Positions 1-13,027 of a stretch of 64,000 nt of DNA are shown one piece after another; positions within the stretch are counted from its first letter, which is position 1; every line of letters starts with the position of its first letter. The position numbers and the translations under genes were made by a program. The stretch is from Progne subis subis. Its lineage: Eukaryota > Chordata > Aves > Passeriformes > Hirundinidae. The stretch lies in assembly GCA_022316685.1 (NCBI GenBank), contig JAKJHU010000036.1:5436036-5500035 (forward strand), read 5' to 3'. A model generated the notes under the pieces. That model saw nothing but the letters and a program-made list of their open reading frames with translations, ran no database searches and was not told the DNA's origin.

Positions 1-1722
1 AAGAAATCCAGGGAGATTCTCCTTAAGAGGTTGGTATTTGCTTCTATGAATACTCTTCAGGGATGATGGTTGGCCGAATTCTACTATAAAAATATATTTT
101 GGCGCAAAGGCCTTCTAAGAACAAAATTACCGTCAGTTTAAAACTCTGCATTCTGAAAGGGAACTTTATAAAAAGGTCAAGAAGCTACATGTCCCCTGTT
201 TGATCTGCCTGGGAAGCATAACCATGCAGTAAGTAACCAAACACTAAGACAAACAGAAAAAAAACCATCTTCCTGATAATTAAGGAAAAAAAAAAAAAAA
301 AAATTTGCCTTACAGCACAAAGGTCTGTCACTGGAATTCACCATCGCAGGTGAGACTGCTGGAATTTCTCTACTGAGCCACAGAACTTGAGGTTTTGATC
401 CAATAAAGACAGAGAGACATTGCCTAACTGACATGCTAACATCTGTGGCTCTATTTGTGCTTACAACCAAAACACACTAAATACTTGAAATGTCAGTTCA
501 TCACTTCAAATCAACAAAAGGTAAAAAATAATTTCTCAATGTATTCACACTGAATAACACTGAGAAACATATGCCATTTGGACTCAGTACTACATATGGT
601 GGAGTTGGTTTTTTTTTTTTTAATTTTTTTTTTTTTTTCCCTTGAAAGTTATAATGCAACGTCTGGTTATTTATTTGTTCCAGAATATTTCACATTATAA
701 TTGTTTTTGCCTGTTCTTGCAGCAGTCACTTTTATTGATGATTTTTTCAACAGGGAAAAGTGAGGTTTTGTTTTGTTTGGTTTCCTCTTAGGGATATCTC
801 AGCTGACATAAAACTCTCAAATGTTTTTGTTGTGCCTGTGGTTCCTGTGCCATGGCAGTGCAACACTGTCAAATGAGGTGATTTTGAACTCTTGCCTGCT
901 GTTGAATATCATATGGTCTGGAAACCACAGACTGTAGCCACAGCCAACACCCTTTCAGAGAGAGAGGGAGACAAATAGGGAATGTGAGAGCAGATGGCCC
1001 CAGATCTACAGAGATGTAGAACTTGTTTCACATTAATCTCCAAGCACCAGAGGTTAAGAGGTTAGGCTTTCTGGTATTTTCTCCATGTCACTTGATATCA
1101 GTATGAAGCCGGTTTCAATGGAATTATCATTTCCTCCTCCTACACATTCATACACCTTGACTATTTTTCTTCTCCTTTTTTTTCCTGCTATATTTGCATA
1201 TGTTAATACAGCTGGCACATTAATTTGTTAAAAGAGAGAGAAAGCGTGTACATTACTAAGGGACAAAGGATGAGCAAGGATAGTAGTAATTCTGGCTTTC
1301 ATAGAACTATTCTATGGGTTTATATTGGATAGTGACATTGTTAAGCATATTTTCCAAATCATATTTGCGGTAAAAATATTCCAAAAATGTTAGTTCATAA
1401 GTAACATCCTGTTACATATCAATGCACTTCACAGATTTGAAACATTAATCATATATGGAGCAATGCAAACTAGTATCTACATTGTTGAGTTCTTCATTAA
1501 AATAAAATTAAATCAATGATCAAATATGACAAGCTGATAAAATTATTAATCAAGAAATAGGATTTTATACAAAGTAAAATATAAGTCCAGTTTTCATCTA
1601 TGAAAAGTACATTCTCAATAAGGTCAAGTGATTATCTCATTTTCCCTATTAGCAAATGTATGACAGTAATAAGAGTGAACACTGAGACAATCAGGATGTA
1701 AACCCCAATTCTATAGGTGTAC
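1..1722. other. AT-rich intergenic DNA, no gene seen
   Basis: No convincing coding frame or recognised repeat family. It holds an A tract near 286-302 and two T tracts near 610-638. A minus-strand frame at 1632-1835 encodes a stretch that looks like a membrane helix, but it overlaps the LTR that follows and has no other support. Confidence 0.6.
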
Positions 1723-2007
1723 TGTTGCCATATTATGTGAGCTTCTGTGAGATGTTTACAGCACTGACTGAATTCTCCCACAGCTTCCTGATGTAAGCAT
1801 CTTGTTTTTCCACATTCCTTTCTGATGATAGTCAACTGATGGACTTCTAGCCTGGCCAGTGGGATGGAGAGGTGGTAGCCTTGTTCTCCAATCCCTGGTC
1901 ATTCTTCAAAACCTATAAAAGCAAGGTCTTTGTGAATAATAAAGTTTTTCTTCAGCCTTATCTTGTGGAGTCAAATTGTGAGTATTTACTCGTGTCCACT
2001 AGCAACA
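1723..2007 (+). mobile_element. Short solo LTR, class I-like, 285 bp
   Basis: The segment starts TGTTGC and ends GCAACA, a perfect 6-bp terminal inverted repeat with the canonical TG...CA ends of a retroviral LTR. It has a TATA-like box (CTATAAAAG) near 1912-1920 and an AATAAA-type signal near 1937-1945, in the correct order for a plus-strand LTR. The flanking 4-mers are GTAC (1719-1722) and GTAT (2008-2011), a one-mismatch target duplication. A 4-bp duplication is usual for gammaretrovirus-like (class I) elements. No internal viral genes adjoin it, so it is a solo LTR. The family is not identified, and the boundaries rest on the inverted repeat and the near-match duplication. Confidence 0.55.
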
Positions 2008-2742
2008 GTATCCTCTGTGTTTGCTAACAGAGATATGTTCATTTCTAACTTCCCCTTTGTTATTGCTTTCAAGTACCCTCTCAGTACACTGGTTTGAGAA
2101 ATGGTATTAAAAACGCTGTGTGGTTATAATTGCAGTGGTATATTTCAGTATTTAAGATTTTATTAGGGCAGAATCATTCATGTTATCACTCTGGAGGTCA
2201 GACACTGTCTAAGACAACCTCAAACATTTTGGAATAATAGGTAGGGCATTTATGAAAAATAACTAAGCCTTAGAAACACGTGTCTGTTTTTTCACCTAGT
2301 TCTGTATTGTTTTTTTGATTTATACCTGGGAATATTTCTTACTGGAAATATGACTTGTGTCAGTAACAAGATTGCTTACTAGAATTTACTTTACTTTTCA
2401 CCCTTCTCCGTAGGTTAGGATACTGATGTAATTAAGAAGAAAAACACTGAAGAGAGGTTATAATTAAGTTTCACTCATGAATGAAGATATATAAACATGA
2501 TCAATCATAATCAATCATACCAAATTCAGCAGTATGAACACTGGAATAAAGTTTCTTATGTGTATAGGTATTTTTCATTCTGAACTGTTATGTCCAGGTT
2601 CATATGGCAAAAAAGTTGCTTGCACAGATATGACTTTCAATTAAATTAAGAATCCTTGGCCTTTATGACTATCAATTTTATCATGCCAGAGGTCTTTTTC
2701 TGCTTATGCAGAATTCACACAAAATAATTTGCACCAGTTGCT

Positions 2743-2808
<66 letters not shown>

Positions 2809-3232
2809 TTTGTTATTTTCTGTTCTGAATGACCACACGTGATAAATATTTGTCTAGGGAATTTTGTCATTATAAAATTAGAACCTTAAAAGATCTTAAA
2901 CTAGCTTAGATGTTTCAGGTTCTTATGTCAATGACTTCCACTGAAATTACAAACAATAGAACAAAAGCCTGTATTGTATCATAGCTTGAAGAGCCATATT
3001 AATCCTTCAGTCTTTCAGAAAGTTTCTATTCATCTGAACTTAAATGAACAAGAGATCTCTCTCCCAACTTCTACCAGAGAGATATTAATACTAGTGCATA
3101 TAAAAAGAGCTATTAAAATTGGTATAGACAAGCATAGCTGAATAATTTCTGTATATTCATTTAGTTAGGAGACAAATTTTCAAGTGTTAAATCATCTACT
3201 GGCCATCTTGATTCTGCTTCATTTAATGATTT
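2008..3232. other. AT-rich intergenic DNA
   Basis: Apart from the 60-bp T tract at 2746-2805, I see no repeat family and no gene in this stretch. Confidence 0.6.
2746..2805. repeat. Poly(T) tract, 60 bases uninterrupted
   Basis: Sixty consecutive T residues. CR1 elements lack poly(A) tails and no retroposed gene body is recognisable on either side, so this is either an expanded homopolymer or the (A)n tail of an unrecognised minus-strand retrocopy. The exact length of such a run is unreliable in any assembly. Confidence 0.9.
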
Positions 3233-3238
3233 GTGAAC

Positions 3239-3885
3239 TGTTGCTGTGTGATTTTTTTTTTCTTCATATTGTATTTAATTTTTATATTGGGTTTTATGTT
3301 ATAATGGTTTGTTCTGTACTCCCCTGTTCTCCGGGAATATGTTATATCCCGAGGTTTGTCCTTGCCCTTTTTTCCCTGTCTATCCTCCCACACTCCTCCC
3401 AGTCCCCTCCTGTGGGCCCTGTCTGTCATTCAGCTGTTCCTCCCAGCTTCTGGAGAGTTTGGGTAAAAGACATCGAATGATAGGGCAAGAGCGGAGGAGG
3501 TTCCTCCCTTTATGTTCCCATTGGTTTATTTGAATGTCCCTCCAACCCTGATCCCCTCCCACCTTATCCCTCACTGGGTGTTGGTTTGTTCCCTCCTTTA
3601 GCCCCTCCCCTGGATATAAGCCCGGAACACGAGGCTGGGCCAGGACTTGGCAAGAGCTGCTGAGGCAGATGTCCAAACAGGATGGAATAAAGACTTTGGA
3701 CTCGCCCTCTTCCAGGTCTGACACCTTTCCTCTGCCATTGACATGATCTCTCTCTCTCTTATGATAAGGAGGAAAAGTGCCGCTCCCCCCAGTTTTTAGG
3801 ACCCAGTGGAGTTTTCCTGTCTTGTCGCAGTCTTGAGCTAGCCTGGGCGAAATGGAGCCAGTGGCTCCAAAAGAGACAAGTGACA
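3239..3885 (+). mobile_element. Solo LTR, class II (ERVK-like), 647 bp, 6-bp TSD
   Basis: The element begins TGTTGCTGTG and ends GTGACA, and is flanked by perfect 6-bp copies of GTGAAC (3233-3238 and 3886-3891). A 6-bp duplication is characteristic of class II/beta-like retroviral integration. In plus orientation there is a TATA box (ATATAAG, 3614-3620) and an AATAAA poly(A) signal (3686-3691), giving a U3-R-U5 order. The 5' end resembles the reverse complement of the LTR at 10590-11110, and the overall layout matches the three ~700-bp LTRs elsewhere in the window. No primer-binding site or gag follows it, so it is a solo LTR left by recombination. Reading frames inside it (such as a 189-codon minus-strand one) are not genes. 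Confidence 0.88.
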
Positions 3886-3891
3886 GTGAAC

Positions 3892-6609
3892 TACGAGAAC
3901 AAGTGTATGGAGCAACACAGATGACTATTCTCAGAAGTGAGATGCTCAATATTTACCACAATGCCAGAAGAGTTGGCTGTAGGATCATTGACAGCAGTTA
4001 ATATTAAATGTGTGTACAAGCTCATTGGCAGAAAACTTCCAGTTTGTACAGCATGATGCTTTGTCTGATGGCTTAATATCAATTTCACAGTGTGTCATGA
4101 TGATAAGCAGATGCAGCAAAAGTATAAAAGAGGAGGTTGAGGGATGTAAACAGCACCATGATCATGTCACACGATGGAGAAGCAACTCTATCCTCTTCCA
4201 GAAGTGTGCATGGTTGTGGATGCAGATGGTTGGAAAGGAGATCAGCTACCTCTGCCATATCCACTTGAAGTGCCAAAGAGTAGTCATGGAGATCCAAAGA
4301 ACATAAATATATTGTTGTGTCTACAGTTGAAAAATGAGAAATAGTAATTAATTCAGTAAACGTAAATTTTCAACACTAGAATTCTTATTTATATATTTGT
4401 ATTTGCTTGTTTGTTGTGCTTGCTTGGTTGGTTTTGTTTCTGAGTCAATGGAACAGAGAAAGCTTGTTTGCTCACTAATGAAGGTTAAAAATATCCTAAA
4501 ATACTCATTTACTCCTAACATGAATCAAAATTACCATGAGTATATCAGGAGGTACTTCGCTTTGATTTGATTGCCCTTTAGATTTTTGTGCTATTCCAGA
4601 TTTTTTTTTTTATAATTCAGTAAAATTGCTTCAGTAGTTGTGTTTATGTTTCTATATTTTCCTGGAAGCTATTCTAGATTGAAGTGTGGAGAGGCAGCCT
4701 AACACTTCATTTGAAAGAGTATATTTCAAGTGACCAATTAAGATATGGGTTTGATATAATACAAAAATCCTGCTCTTTAAAAAAGGCTGTCAACATTCAT
4801 TCTTACCCTCCAAACATTATGTTCATCCCATAAAAAAACACAAGTCAGACTGTAAAATTTTGTATCTAAGCAAGCTGATAAGCCTATAAACATCAACAAA
4901 TGAGTTTATCAGATTTTTAAAGTATTATCTGTTCAAAGTGTTTGGTTTAAAGTTGACTGTGGGGCAAGAGTTAGAATTGGGTAATTTTGTGGCTTGTAAG
5001 TCATTATCAATATATGAGTAAAGATGCATATGTAGTCTCGCATTAAAAAGTAAGCTTTATTTTTTCTGGGAAATTTTAATTGGTTTCGTATCATCATGCA
5101 GGTACATATCTCCTCTTTTCATTCTTCCTCTCTCTCTCCACTTACCGCTTCATAAGAAGAATTGCAGGCTTGACTGGAACTTTTCTAGATGCTTTATTCT
5201 TACTGAATAACTGAATTTACTCCAAACAGGACTGTACTAGCCTCAAACATCTCAGTGTATGCTGGCTTAAACTGCACACTCCCTGCCCCTCCCATTTTAT
5301 GCATCTCAGGTTCAAGTTTTAAAAGCTGTATGTGTATTACAGCACTTAAGGGCCTGCAGGCTGTCTATGAGCTACAATATGTACTATTCATATTATTTGA
5401 TTTGGTGTGGGAGTGTATCTACCATTTGGCCATTGTTTTTTCTAACATGAGGGCTCAGATATATCAATATTCAAGTTTAGGCTTTAAAATGGAAGCTTTT
5501 TTTTTTTTCCCTACCAAAACAAATAGTAGTAATATTACATTGGAGCCCAGTGGCACTTTCATGTAATTGTGAATTATATAGCATAAGAAAAACATTGAAA
5601 ACATTGAAACAGTGCTTCCCTTTCAGTTTTATCTGTATTCTGCCTTTTCTGGCCTTGCTGCACAAGATGGTAAATAAAACTCAAAAAGGAAATTTTCTAT
5701 ACATTAAGAGAAGACGTTTTGCTTCTCAGTTAATTTTTTAACGCAAGGCAAAGCTGGTGTGGTCATTAAAAAAAAAAAAAAATCAGAAAAACAGTCAATT
5801 AATTGTTTGTCACACAGTTGTTTATAAATATAAGCAAATTCTTAAAAATGTTTTGCATTTCTCATATAAAAAGTCAACTTCTTCACAAATGAACAGTGTT
5901 CATGTAGGGAAGAGATTTAATGGACCTTATAGCCTATGTATCTTACATGCCATTTAGAAACTTATGTTTTTACATATCAATAGTTTATTTGATAAGTGAC
6001 TGCTGAGTAACTGTTAACTGTTATATACTGTACTTTCCTCCCTGTATGGAGACATTATCTCATGCAGTCATAAAAAAGCCTCAAAAATCTTTTAACATGT
6101 TAAACTTCCTTGAATTTAACTGCTCAGCTTTAAATATTAGTATTCCAAAATGAACTTGATATGTTTTTGAAAGAAATTTTTGCTTAATTGCTACAATTCT
6201 GAAATTACTAAGCTAATACACAGTGGCTTTATGTTATCTGAATTCTCTCTTTCTGGCCTGGGGCATCGTTTAGCTGCAAAAAGCAAACCCGCCCAAGGCT
6301 ACAGCATAAGAAGCAGAGCAGCATGTGTAAACACTGTGCTGGCTTTACACTGACTCCCAGCAAAAGAGAGACCTCTTCTAGATGTGCTTACCTACAAAGC
6401 TTTGATAGAGGAGTCATTTGTGAATAGCATACTTTTCCACCATGAAATTAGTTTTCAGGTCTTTTAGTATCACTGATTCGTGAACTGAAGAAAAAGAATA
6501 TTATTTTGCTGCAGCAAAATATTTCAAAACAGCAAAGGAATATATTTTCTGAAGAAACCATAGTGAAATGCAACATGTAGAATAACCAGAGGATTTACAT
6601 GTAGAATAG
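3892..6609. other. Intergenic DNA with a possible degenerate coding relic near 3.99-4.31 kb
   Basis: Mostly AT-rich unique-looking sequence. The part at about 3990-4310 is richer in G+C, and several frames contain short peptide-like stretches broken by stops, so it could be a decayed coding insertion. No family is recognised. The rest (4320-6609) shows only short A or T runs. Confidence 0.5.
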
Positions 6610-6663
6610 CAATAAAATAAATAAAATAAAATAAAATAAATAAAATAAAATAATAATAATAAC
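6610..6663. repeat. (AAAAT)n / (AAT)n microsatellite
   Basis: Imperfect tandem AATAAAATAAA-type pentamers grade into four AAT triplets. Confidence 0.9.
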
Positions 6664-8333
6664 ATGGTACTATAATATGTAAATATAATAATTCAAAATA
6701 AACCTTCACCTTCTTATCGTTCTGTAGAGACCAGAAAACTAAGGCGCAAGCTCTCATTATACTTACTTAATGTCTTTTGAATGTGATTAAATTATTTTCA
6801 TTATTAAGGAAGTTTGAAGAGTTTAAAACCTCACTGAGACCTCTTTGACAAACGTGCTGGCAAATGACACAGGATCAAAACCAGCTACAGGTATAGTATT
6901 AAAATGTTCATGGAAAGACAAAGACTCTAACCAGCTGATGGTATTAACTTGCACTGTTTGCTTCAGAAGATGTGTTTTCAGTGAAAGGCTCCTTACAATC
7001 GCAGAATGCTGTTTTGGCTGAGCTGCTGTATACATACCCATTTTACCCTCTCTCTGCCGCTTTTTTAGAAAATTATGAAAGGACTCCACTTTGTTCTGAT
7101 GCAGAATAAAAGCAAGCTACAAAATCAGTCAGGAAATGAGACTTCTGTTTTCCAGGTAGCCTTAGGTCTCACGGATCAATACACTGTAAAGTATATTATG
7201 TGTCTTAAAGTCAAGGGGAAAATACATGTGCTAGAAAAGGAACCAAAAAACTTCTGCTGGAAGTTTTCCTCTCATTTTATTACTGCTAATTTAAATTCCT
7301 TTTAAATTAAACTCTTTCTTAAATACTATCAGCACAAGACAAAAGAGAATCAGGACCTACTGTTACAGAGGCTGAAAAATCTATAATTAATTATTCCATA
7401 AAACTTTTTATATTTGCCAGTGTCTGGATTGTGTTGGATGTCATTTGGCAGATTTTTAATTTAATGAATCTTTCACCTACTCATAGCACAAAATTTTGTA
7501 AAGCAAAAATGGTAGTTGCCTAGGCATAAGAACATTGATATCCCCTTAAATAATTTTAGTTGATGTGTTGGAATAAATAATAATAAAGAATAAAGAGTAA
7601 ATAATAAAGAATAAATAATTTTAGTTGTGATGCAATAGTGTTGATATACAACAACATTAGAACAATTTATGTTATTTTCCTTAGGTGATATTTGTCAATC
7701 AAGTGGAAAGCAAAACATGTTAGTGGGTTGCCAAAGTTGATAGGAAGTATTAATTTGAGTACCAAAAGCATTGTAGTGGTATATCTTAAAGAGGTCTAAC
7801 TTTACAGGTTGATAAAAAGAGATCACAAAACTTTGTCAGTAAAAAGTGTTTCAATGGTAGTTGTTCATGGATAGAATCTCTTTTTTTCTTTTTTCTGATA
7901 ATGGGTGGATAGTCACCAGTGAACAGTTAAATCTGTGATTGCCATTTGATAGTGGGGACAATTGAAAAATGCTGAAATCAGTCCAACAGTAATAGCTCTG
8001 GACTTTGGACCAATATAGCCCCATTGCAGTCCCTACACCAATATGGTCTTCTCTAAGTACAGTGTTGCAAGTATGTGGTTGGAGTATCTCAGATCTGAGG
8101 GTATGTGAAAATTATTAAGTTTTGTGAGATGCTCATATAAAATGGTGATGGACCACAGAAGTATCATTCATCTTCTTACCCAGTAATATTCTTGAGCATC
8201 CATCCTCTGCATATCTATATAGTCATAGTGTCAACATGGTTTTTCTCCGTGGCTGGACTTAGATACTTTTAATTTTCTTGCAGAACATTGATCTCTCATG
8301 CCTAAAACATTGAGAATGAGACAGTATTTCCTT
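6664..8333. other. AT-rich intergenic DNA, no gene seen
   Basis: No repeat family or gene recognised. Near 7551-7629 an imperfect direct repeat of TAATTTTAGTTG brackets a local (AATAAAG)-like low-complexity stretch. Confidence 0.6.
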
Positions 8334-8437
8334 GAAGAAGAAGAAGAAGAAGGAAAAAAACAAAAAAACCAAACCAAAACAAAACAAAAAACCAAAACAA
8401 AACAAAAAAAACCAAAAAAAAAAAGAGAGAGAGAGAA
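8334..8437. repeat. Compound (GAA)n, (CAAAA)n, (GA)n simple repeat
   Basis: GAA triplets (8334-8352) are followed by about 70 bases made almost only of A and C, then a short GA run. The open frame on the opposite strand is pure low complexity and is not a gene. Confidence 0.9.
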
Positions 8438-9344
8438 GGCATAATTTCATTAATATAAAGCATTAAAATATAAAAGTGTCAAAAATTTTTGTATTGTATA
8501 TTTATTAATAAATTATTTACTTTGTCCAAGCAACTGCAGATTTTTGGGCTTTGTTGTTGTTGTTGTTGTTGGTTTTGTTTCTAATATATGTCTAAAAAGT
8601 ATAGGTGAATGCATATTGCAACATATTATTTGTATATTCAAATAATTTACTTGCAAATGTGTTGAGACATGGGTCAAACTATGCATTTAACATAATATTC
8701 CCTTGTATTTGAAGTCATTATGCAAAATTAGTCATTATTTCTTCACCTGTAGTGTAATAGTTTCTAATGTTCTCAAAATCACATATTGGCATCTGTTAAC
8801 TGAGACTTGAATTGCCCCTACCTACCCTGGATAAAGAATACCTAAGTTTGACTTGGCTTGCAGTTGAAGTCTAGCCAAGTGCAGGTTGTGGCAGACTTTT
8901 GCTCAAATGAATCAGAGGACATATAATCAAGAAAATAGGTGGTACTCTGATTGAGAACATTCTTAGAACAGATAAGAAATACATTCTTCCCCAGGAAAAC
9001 ACCAAGGAATTACAAGTTTCTCTGAGATTATTCCAAAATAAATTATCTGCAGAGTGATAGTCACTAATAACACAAAGCTAAGATGTTATACAGATCAGTA
9101 TTGATTCAGATCATGGCATAGGTATCTATAACTTTTGCTTAGAGTACTAGCCCTGCTTTCCAAAGTACTACCCAAAATGCCACTGCTCTCTTTAGTCACT
9201 GAACCAGTCTGGGAGTTTGTGTCAAAAGCTGTAACAAAATAACAGAAGAGAGAACCTCTGAGATTTTGCTCTTGTAGGCTGACATAGGTAAAACTCTGTA
9301 TTTCAGCTCTGTACTTTAATACATTCTTGTTAAACTCTGCATTG
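8438..9344. other. AT-rich intergenic DNA
   Basis: Contains a short (TTG)n run at about 8551-8573. Nothing else is recognised. Confidence 0.6.
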
Positions 9345-9842
9345 GCTCAACCTCGAGTTCTGCATGCAGTTTTGGGGCATCACAATATAAAAAAGTCATT
9401 AAGCTGTTAGAAATTATCAAAAGAAGGGCCACAAGGATGGTAAAGGGTCTGTAGGGGAAACTGTATGAGGAGCAGCTCAGGGCATTGGGTCTGTTCAACC
9501 TGGAGGGGACCGAGGGGAGACCTCACTGCAATTACAGCTTCTTGTGAGGGGAAGAGGAGGGACAAGCACTGATCTCTTTTCTGTGGTGACCAGTGACAGG
9601 ACCCAAGGGAATTACCTGAAGCTAAATCAGGGAAGATTTAGGCTGGATATCAGGAAGTTTTATTATCCAGAGGGTATTTGGGCACTGGAACAGGCTGTCC
9701 AGGGAAGTGGTCACAGCACTTGCATAAGCATTTGGACAGTGCTCTTAGGCACAGGGTGTGACTCTTGGGGTGTATAATGCAGGGCCAGGAGCTGGACTCG
9801 ATGATCTTGATGAGACCTTTCCAACTCAGCATATTCTATGAT
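9345..9842 (+). mobile_element. CR1 LINE, 5'-truncated 3' end
   Basis: About 500 bp match the 3' part of an avian CR1 retrotransposon in plus orientation. The remnant of the ORF2 C-terminus reads through 'tgcagttttggggc', followed by the stretch typical of the CR1 3' region (gaggagcagctcagggc, ctggaacaggctgtccaggg, atgatcttgatgagacc). The element ends with the diagnostic CR1 octamer ATTCTATGATT at about 9832-9842. CR1 copies are normally 5'-truncated, and this one carries no usable ORF. Confidence 0.93.
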
Positions 9843-10248
9843 TAGCTTCAAATCAACTTCAACTCAACAGTGCTTAACCCTGAATTAAATGGCTGTGTAT
9901 ATGCTTGGCTTCAAAACAGAGCAGCCTTTTGTAAGTATGGAGGTACACAGTGTGCATTAGAAATTAAGTGTAATTTTTGATTTCATACTGTGTACTCCAT
10001 GCCCTTTCATAACTCATAATTTCCAAGCTTTTCTGGAAAATTTCCTAGTGTATGATAGGCATGCAAATAAACAGCTTTTAGCCCTGACTTGTTTTATATT
10101 GAGATTATGTATGTGTGTACACATTTATAGTATGTATTTCATGATTATGGTTTTATTTATATATATTTATATTTATACTTGTATTATTTATAAAAATACA
10201 TCACCAAACTTGTGGCTTAAATGATCTAAAAATGAAAGGGAAAAATAG

Positions 10249-10302
<54 letters not shown>

Positions 10303-10583
10303 TACCACTATGATCTGATATAGACTAAACAAAATCAATTAAATGGTTAGAACTATTTCAGGAGCTTAGTTTACCTCAAATGTAAATGATTACCCTGCAG
10401 TTAAGGTGTGCTCATTGGTGTTGTGAATAATACTACTTTCAGTATCTTAGCTTTGTGAGAATCAGAGCTTAATCATATGACTGTAATGAAAGATAGATGT
10501 GGCTGACAAAAATCCTCTCTTCTGAGATTAGGGTGACAGAAAGTTTTTGAACTAAAAAACTCAGTATTTTGTATCTAACTAAA
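9843..10583. other. AT-rich intergenic DNA with a poly(T) tract
   Basis: No gene is recognised. TATA/TTTAT-rich sequence lies at 10140-10200, and a 39-base T run lies at 10255-10293. Confidence 0.6.
10255..10293. repeat. Poly(T) tract, 39 bases
   Basis: Uninterrupted T run followed by AAATTTTTTT. No neighbouring retrocopy is recognised. Confidence 0.9.
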
Positions 10584-10589
10584 CTGCTA

Positions 10590-11110
10590 TGTCTCTCTCT
10601 CCTGGAGCCCCAGCTCCGTTTTTGCCTCAGCTAGCTTGAGAGAGAAACCACAGCAGGAAGGATTTTTTCCTCAGGGCCTTAAAGATCCCAGAGAGGCTGC
10701 AAACCTTTTCCTTTAGAGAGAGCAGGTCCCCGTCTATGGCAAAAGTAAAGAGTCTGCCCTTGGTCCGGGAGGAAATCACGGCTTTATTCAGTCTGTGGTC
10801 CTGCCCCCACAGGGTCAGGAGCCCAGTCCGGTCCCCATCCCAAGAGCCAAAAAGGATTTTTGTGTGTGGTCTCCTTCCTTTTATCCAGGGGGAAAGGGCC
10901 TAGAGGCAAGGACAAGCCACTACCCAATCAGGGATAAGGTGGGAGTGGAACAGAGTTGGATTACATTCCGGTGTGGGAGGATAAGAGGGGAGAAGGAGCC
11001 GGGACAAATCTCATGATACATTTTCCATGGGAATAGGGTGGTACAGAAGAAACCATTACAAAACCCAACATAAAAATGAAATACAATATAAACGCAAATA
11101 ATGCACAACA
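10590..11110 (-). mobile_element. Solo LTR, class II-like, 521 bp, minus strand
   Basis: Read on the minus strand this starts TGTTGTGCAT and ends AGAGACA (plus strand TGTCTCTC...CACAACA). Its 5' 90 bases resemble those of the LTR at 3239-3885, including the shared stretch TTTATGTTGGGTTTT, and its 3' end (ctggagccccagctcc) matches the other's end. A poly(A) signal (plus-strand TTTATT at 10783-10788) and a TATA-like box (plus-strand TTTTATCC near 10879-10886) lie in the right order for the minus strand. Flanking hexamers are CTGCTA (10584-10589) and ATACTA (11111-11116), a 4/6 match, so the duplication is decayed or a boundary is off by a few bases. It is shorter than its relatives, probably by internal deletion. 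No internal viral genes adjoin it. Confidence 0.8.
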
Positions 11111-13027
11111 ATACTAAGCAAACTCTAATTCTTAGTCCACCACTTTCACTATAGGAAACATGGAGATATTAATCTAGTTCAAAGGATTGACAGGAGAATT
11201 CATTACTTAGTATAAGAATGCCTGAAGGTCGAGGGACCTGCAATAATGTTGTAAATAATGCCTATGGCATTTGTTAATTGTCATCGTTGGCTTGGCTAGG
11301 ACATTTTTCACCTCCTAATCTAAGAAGTCTTATTTGTGGACTTAGAACTTTCACCATGATCTCAATTGCTATGCTAACTGAAGCAGCATGTGTAATAGAA
11401 CCAGTTTTTCTCAGCATAAACAAAAATCATTATCTTTATGCATTATCTCAGCCTTTTGCTTCCACTCTAATAGTCTTAGAATTTAGGATCCAGCTCTGCA
11501 GGTCAGTGCACAACAGGGGCAGGCAGACTTTCCTTCCAAGATTTAAACACAGGATAGGGCCTGGCTCATGAGCTGGCTGGTAGCGGTTGATAAAATTAGC
11601 AGAGGATGGAAAATAATTTGCTTGTAGCTGTTTGTAGGAATGATGGATTTATTCATAGTATCAGCTTCTGGTCCCTTGCTGTTTTGCTTGTGCCTTGCTT
11701 AAATAAGCATAGGGCTACTTAAGTGAGATCACACAGACTAACTTTGGAAGATGTAGCAAGATTTTCTTCAGTTAGCATTTCCTTATTATAGCTTTAGCTA
11801 GCTATTCCTTTGCAAAAAGCAGAGGTCTGAAATCTCACCCACATGCACTTTTGGGGAATCATTTAGTACTGCCAGGAGAACAGTTCCCCCAGTTCATTTA
11901 CAGATTCTACTATACACGGTTGATGGGATCTATTTTGTCTTTTTCATGGATCTCAAACATTCAGGTTCTGAGAGAAAGTTAATATTAGATGCTGAACATC
12001 AGTATTTAGAGCTAAAACACTGCCCAGCATGAAATACATGTGAAGGAGACAAAGAAATCAGCACAGATTTTTACAGTGAAGATTAGGATTCTGCAAGATT
12101 ATTTCTTTCAGAACTTTTTAGGAAATTAAAAAAAAATTCCCTTACAGGAAGTGATTTCATAGGCAATATTTAAAGATCTCTTTCAGTTATTTTCGACTAT
12201 GTCACCAGAGTAAGCAACATTTTAATATTATTATTACTCATTATTACTTATTATTACTCTCCTCTATACAGCCACTATATACCAGTTTTAATTAGCATGT
12301 GTGTTGCAAAGAAGCCAATTAAATCTTATAATTGTGGAAATAATGAATGTATTTACTTTTTTTTCTGAAGTATCTCAGATATCTTTGCATTAGTGCAATA
12401 TTTTGACTATGCATACTAACAAATAAAAGTTGTGAAACCTGACAAAACTTCTGTTTTCTTGTTATAGTTGTTATTTGACAGTATTTGGGGTGATTTAGGA
12501 TTTGGATACATTCGGTAGGGCTCACATTCGGAGGGGATTTTTGACATTGGTCAAATTCAGAAACATTCTGGAATCATGCTTAGAAAATATGTGTCTGTTA
12601 ATAAAAGATGAACACAATTAAAAATATTTTTTTCTTAAAAATGATGTGATAAGATGGATTAGAGACATTCTCCTTAGGCAACAAAGCAATTTCCACAGCA
12701 AAAATCAAGTTTAGTTCTATGTAAATAATATGAAAGGAGTTTTATATTAATTATGGGAATATGCAATTCTTTGTTTTGGAAGCTATTAAGAATGGATTTT
12801 ACATTATAAGACGCATTTTCAAAGCACTGTCTTAAAAATGTTATATAGCTTCCTCCATGTAATTTCTGTCTCATTTTTTCTTCTGTGTTCATCTCCCTTT
12901 TCTGTTCCCCAGTAATTTTCTTCTCTTTGTTCTGATATGACCTTGCTTTTCTCAATTATATTTTTTATCATTCCTTTTTTCCTCACCTCATTGTTATTTA
13001 TCCTTTAAGTTGCAGTATTTCCTAGAA
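11111..13027. other. AT-rich intergenic DNA, no gene seen
   Basis: Contains (ATT)n-type triplets at about 12229-12258. The frames seen here are short and biased by base composition. Confidence 0.55.

Noticed and set aside
1632..1835. A minus-strand frame with a possible membrane helix
   Set aside because: It overlaps the 5' part of the plus-strand LTR at 1723-2007, and there is no homology I recognise.
3380..3949. A 189-codon minus-strand frame
   Set aside because: It lies within the plus-strand LTR and crosses its 3' boundary and duplication.
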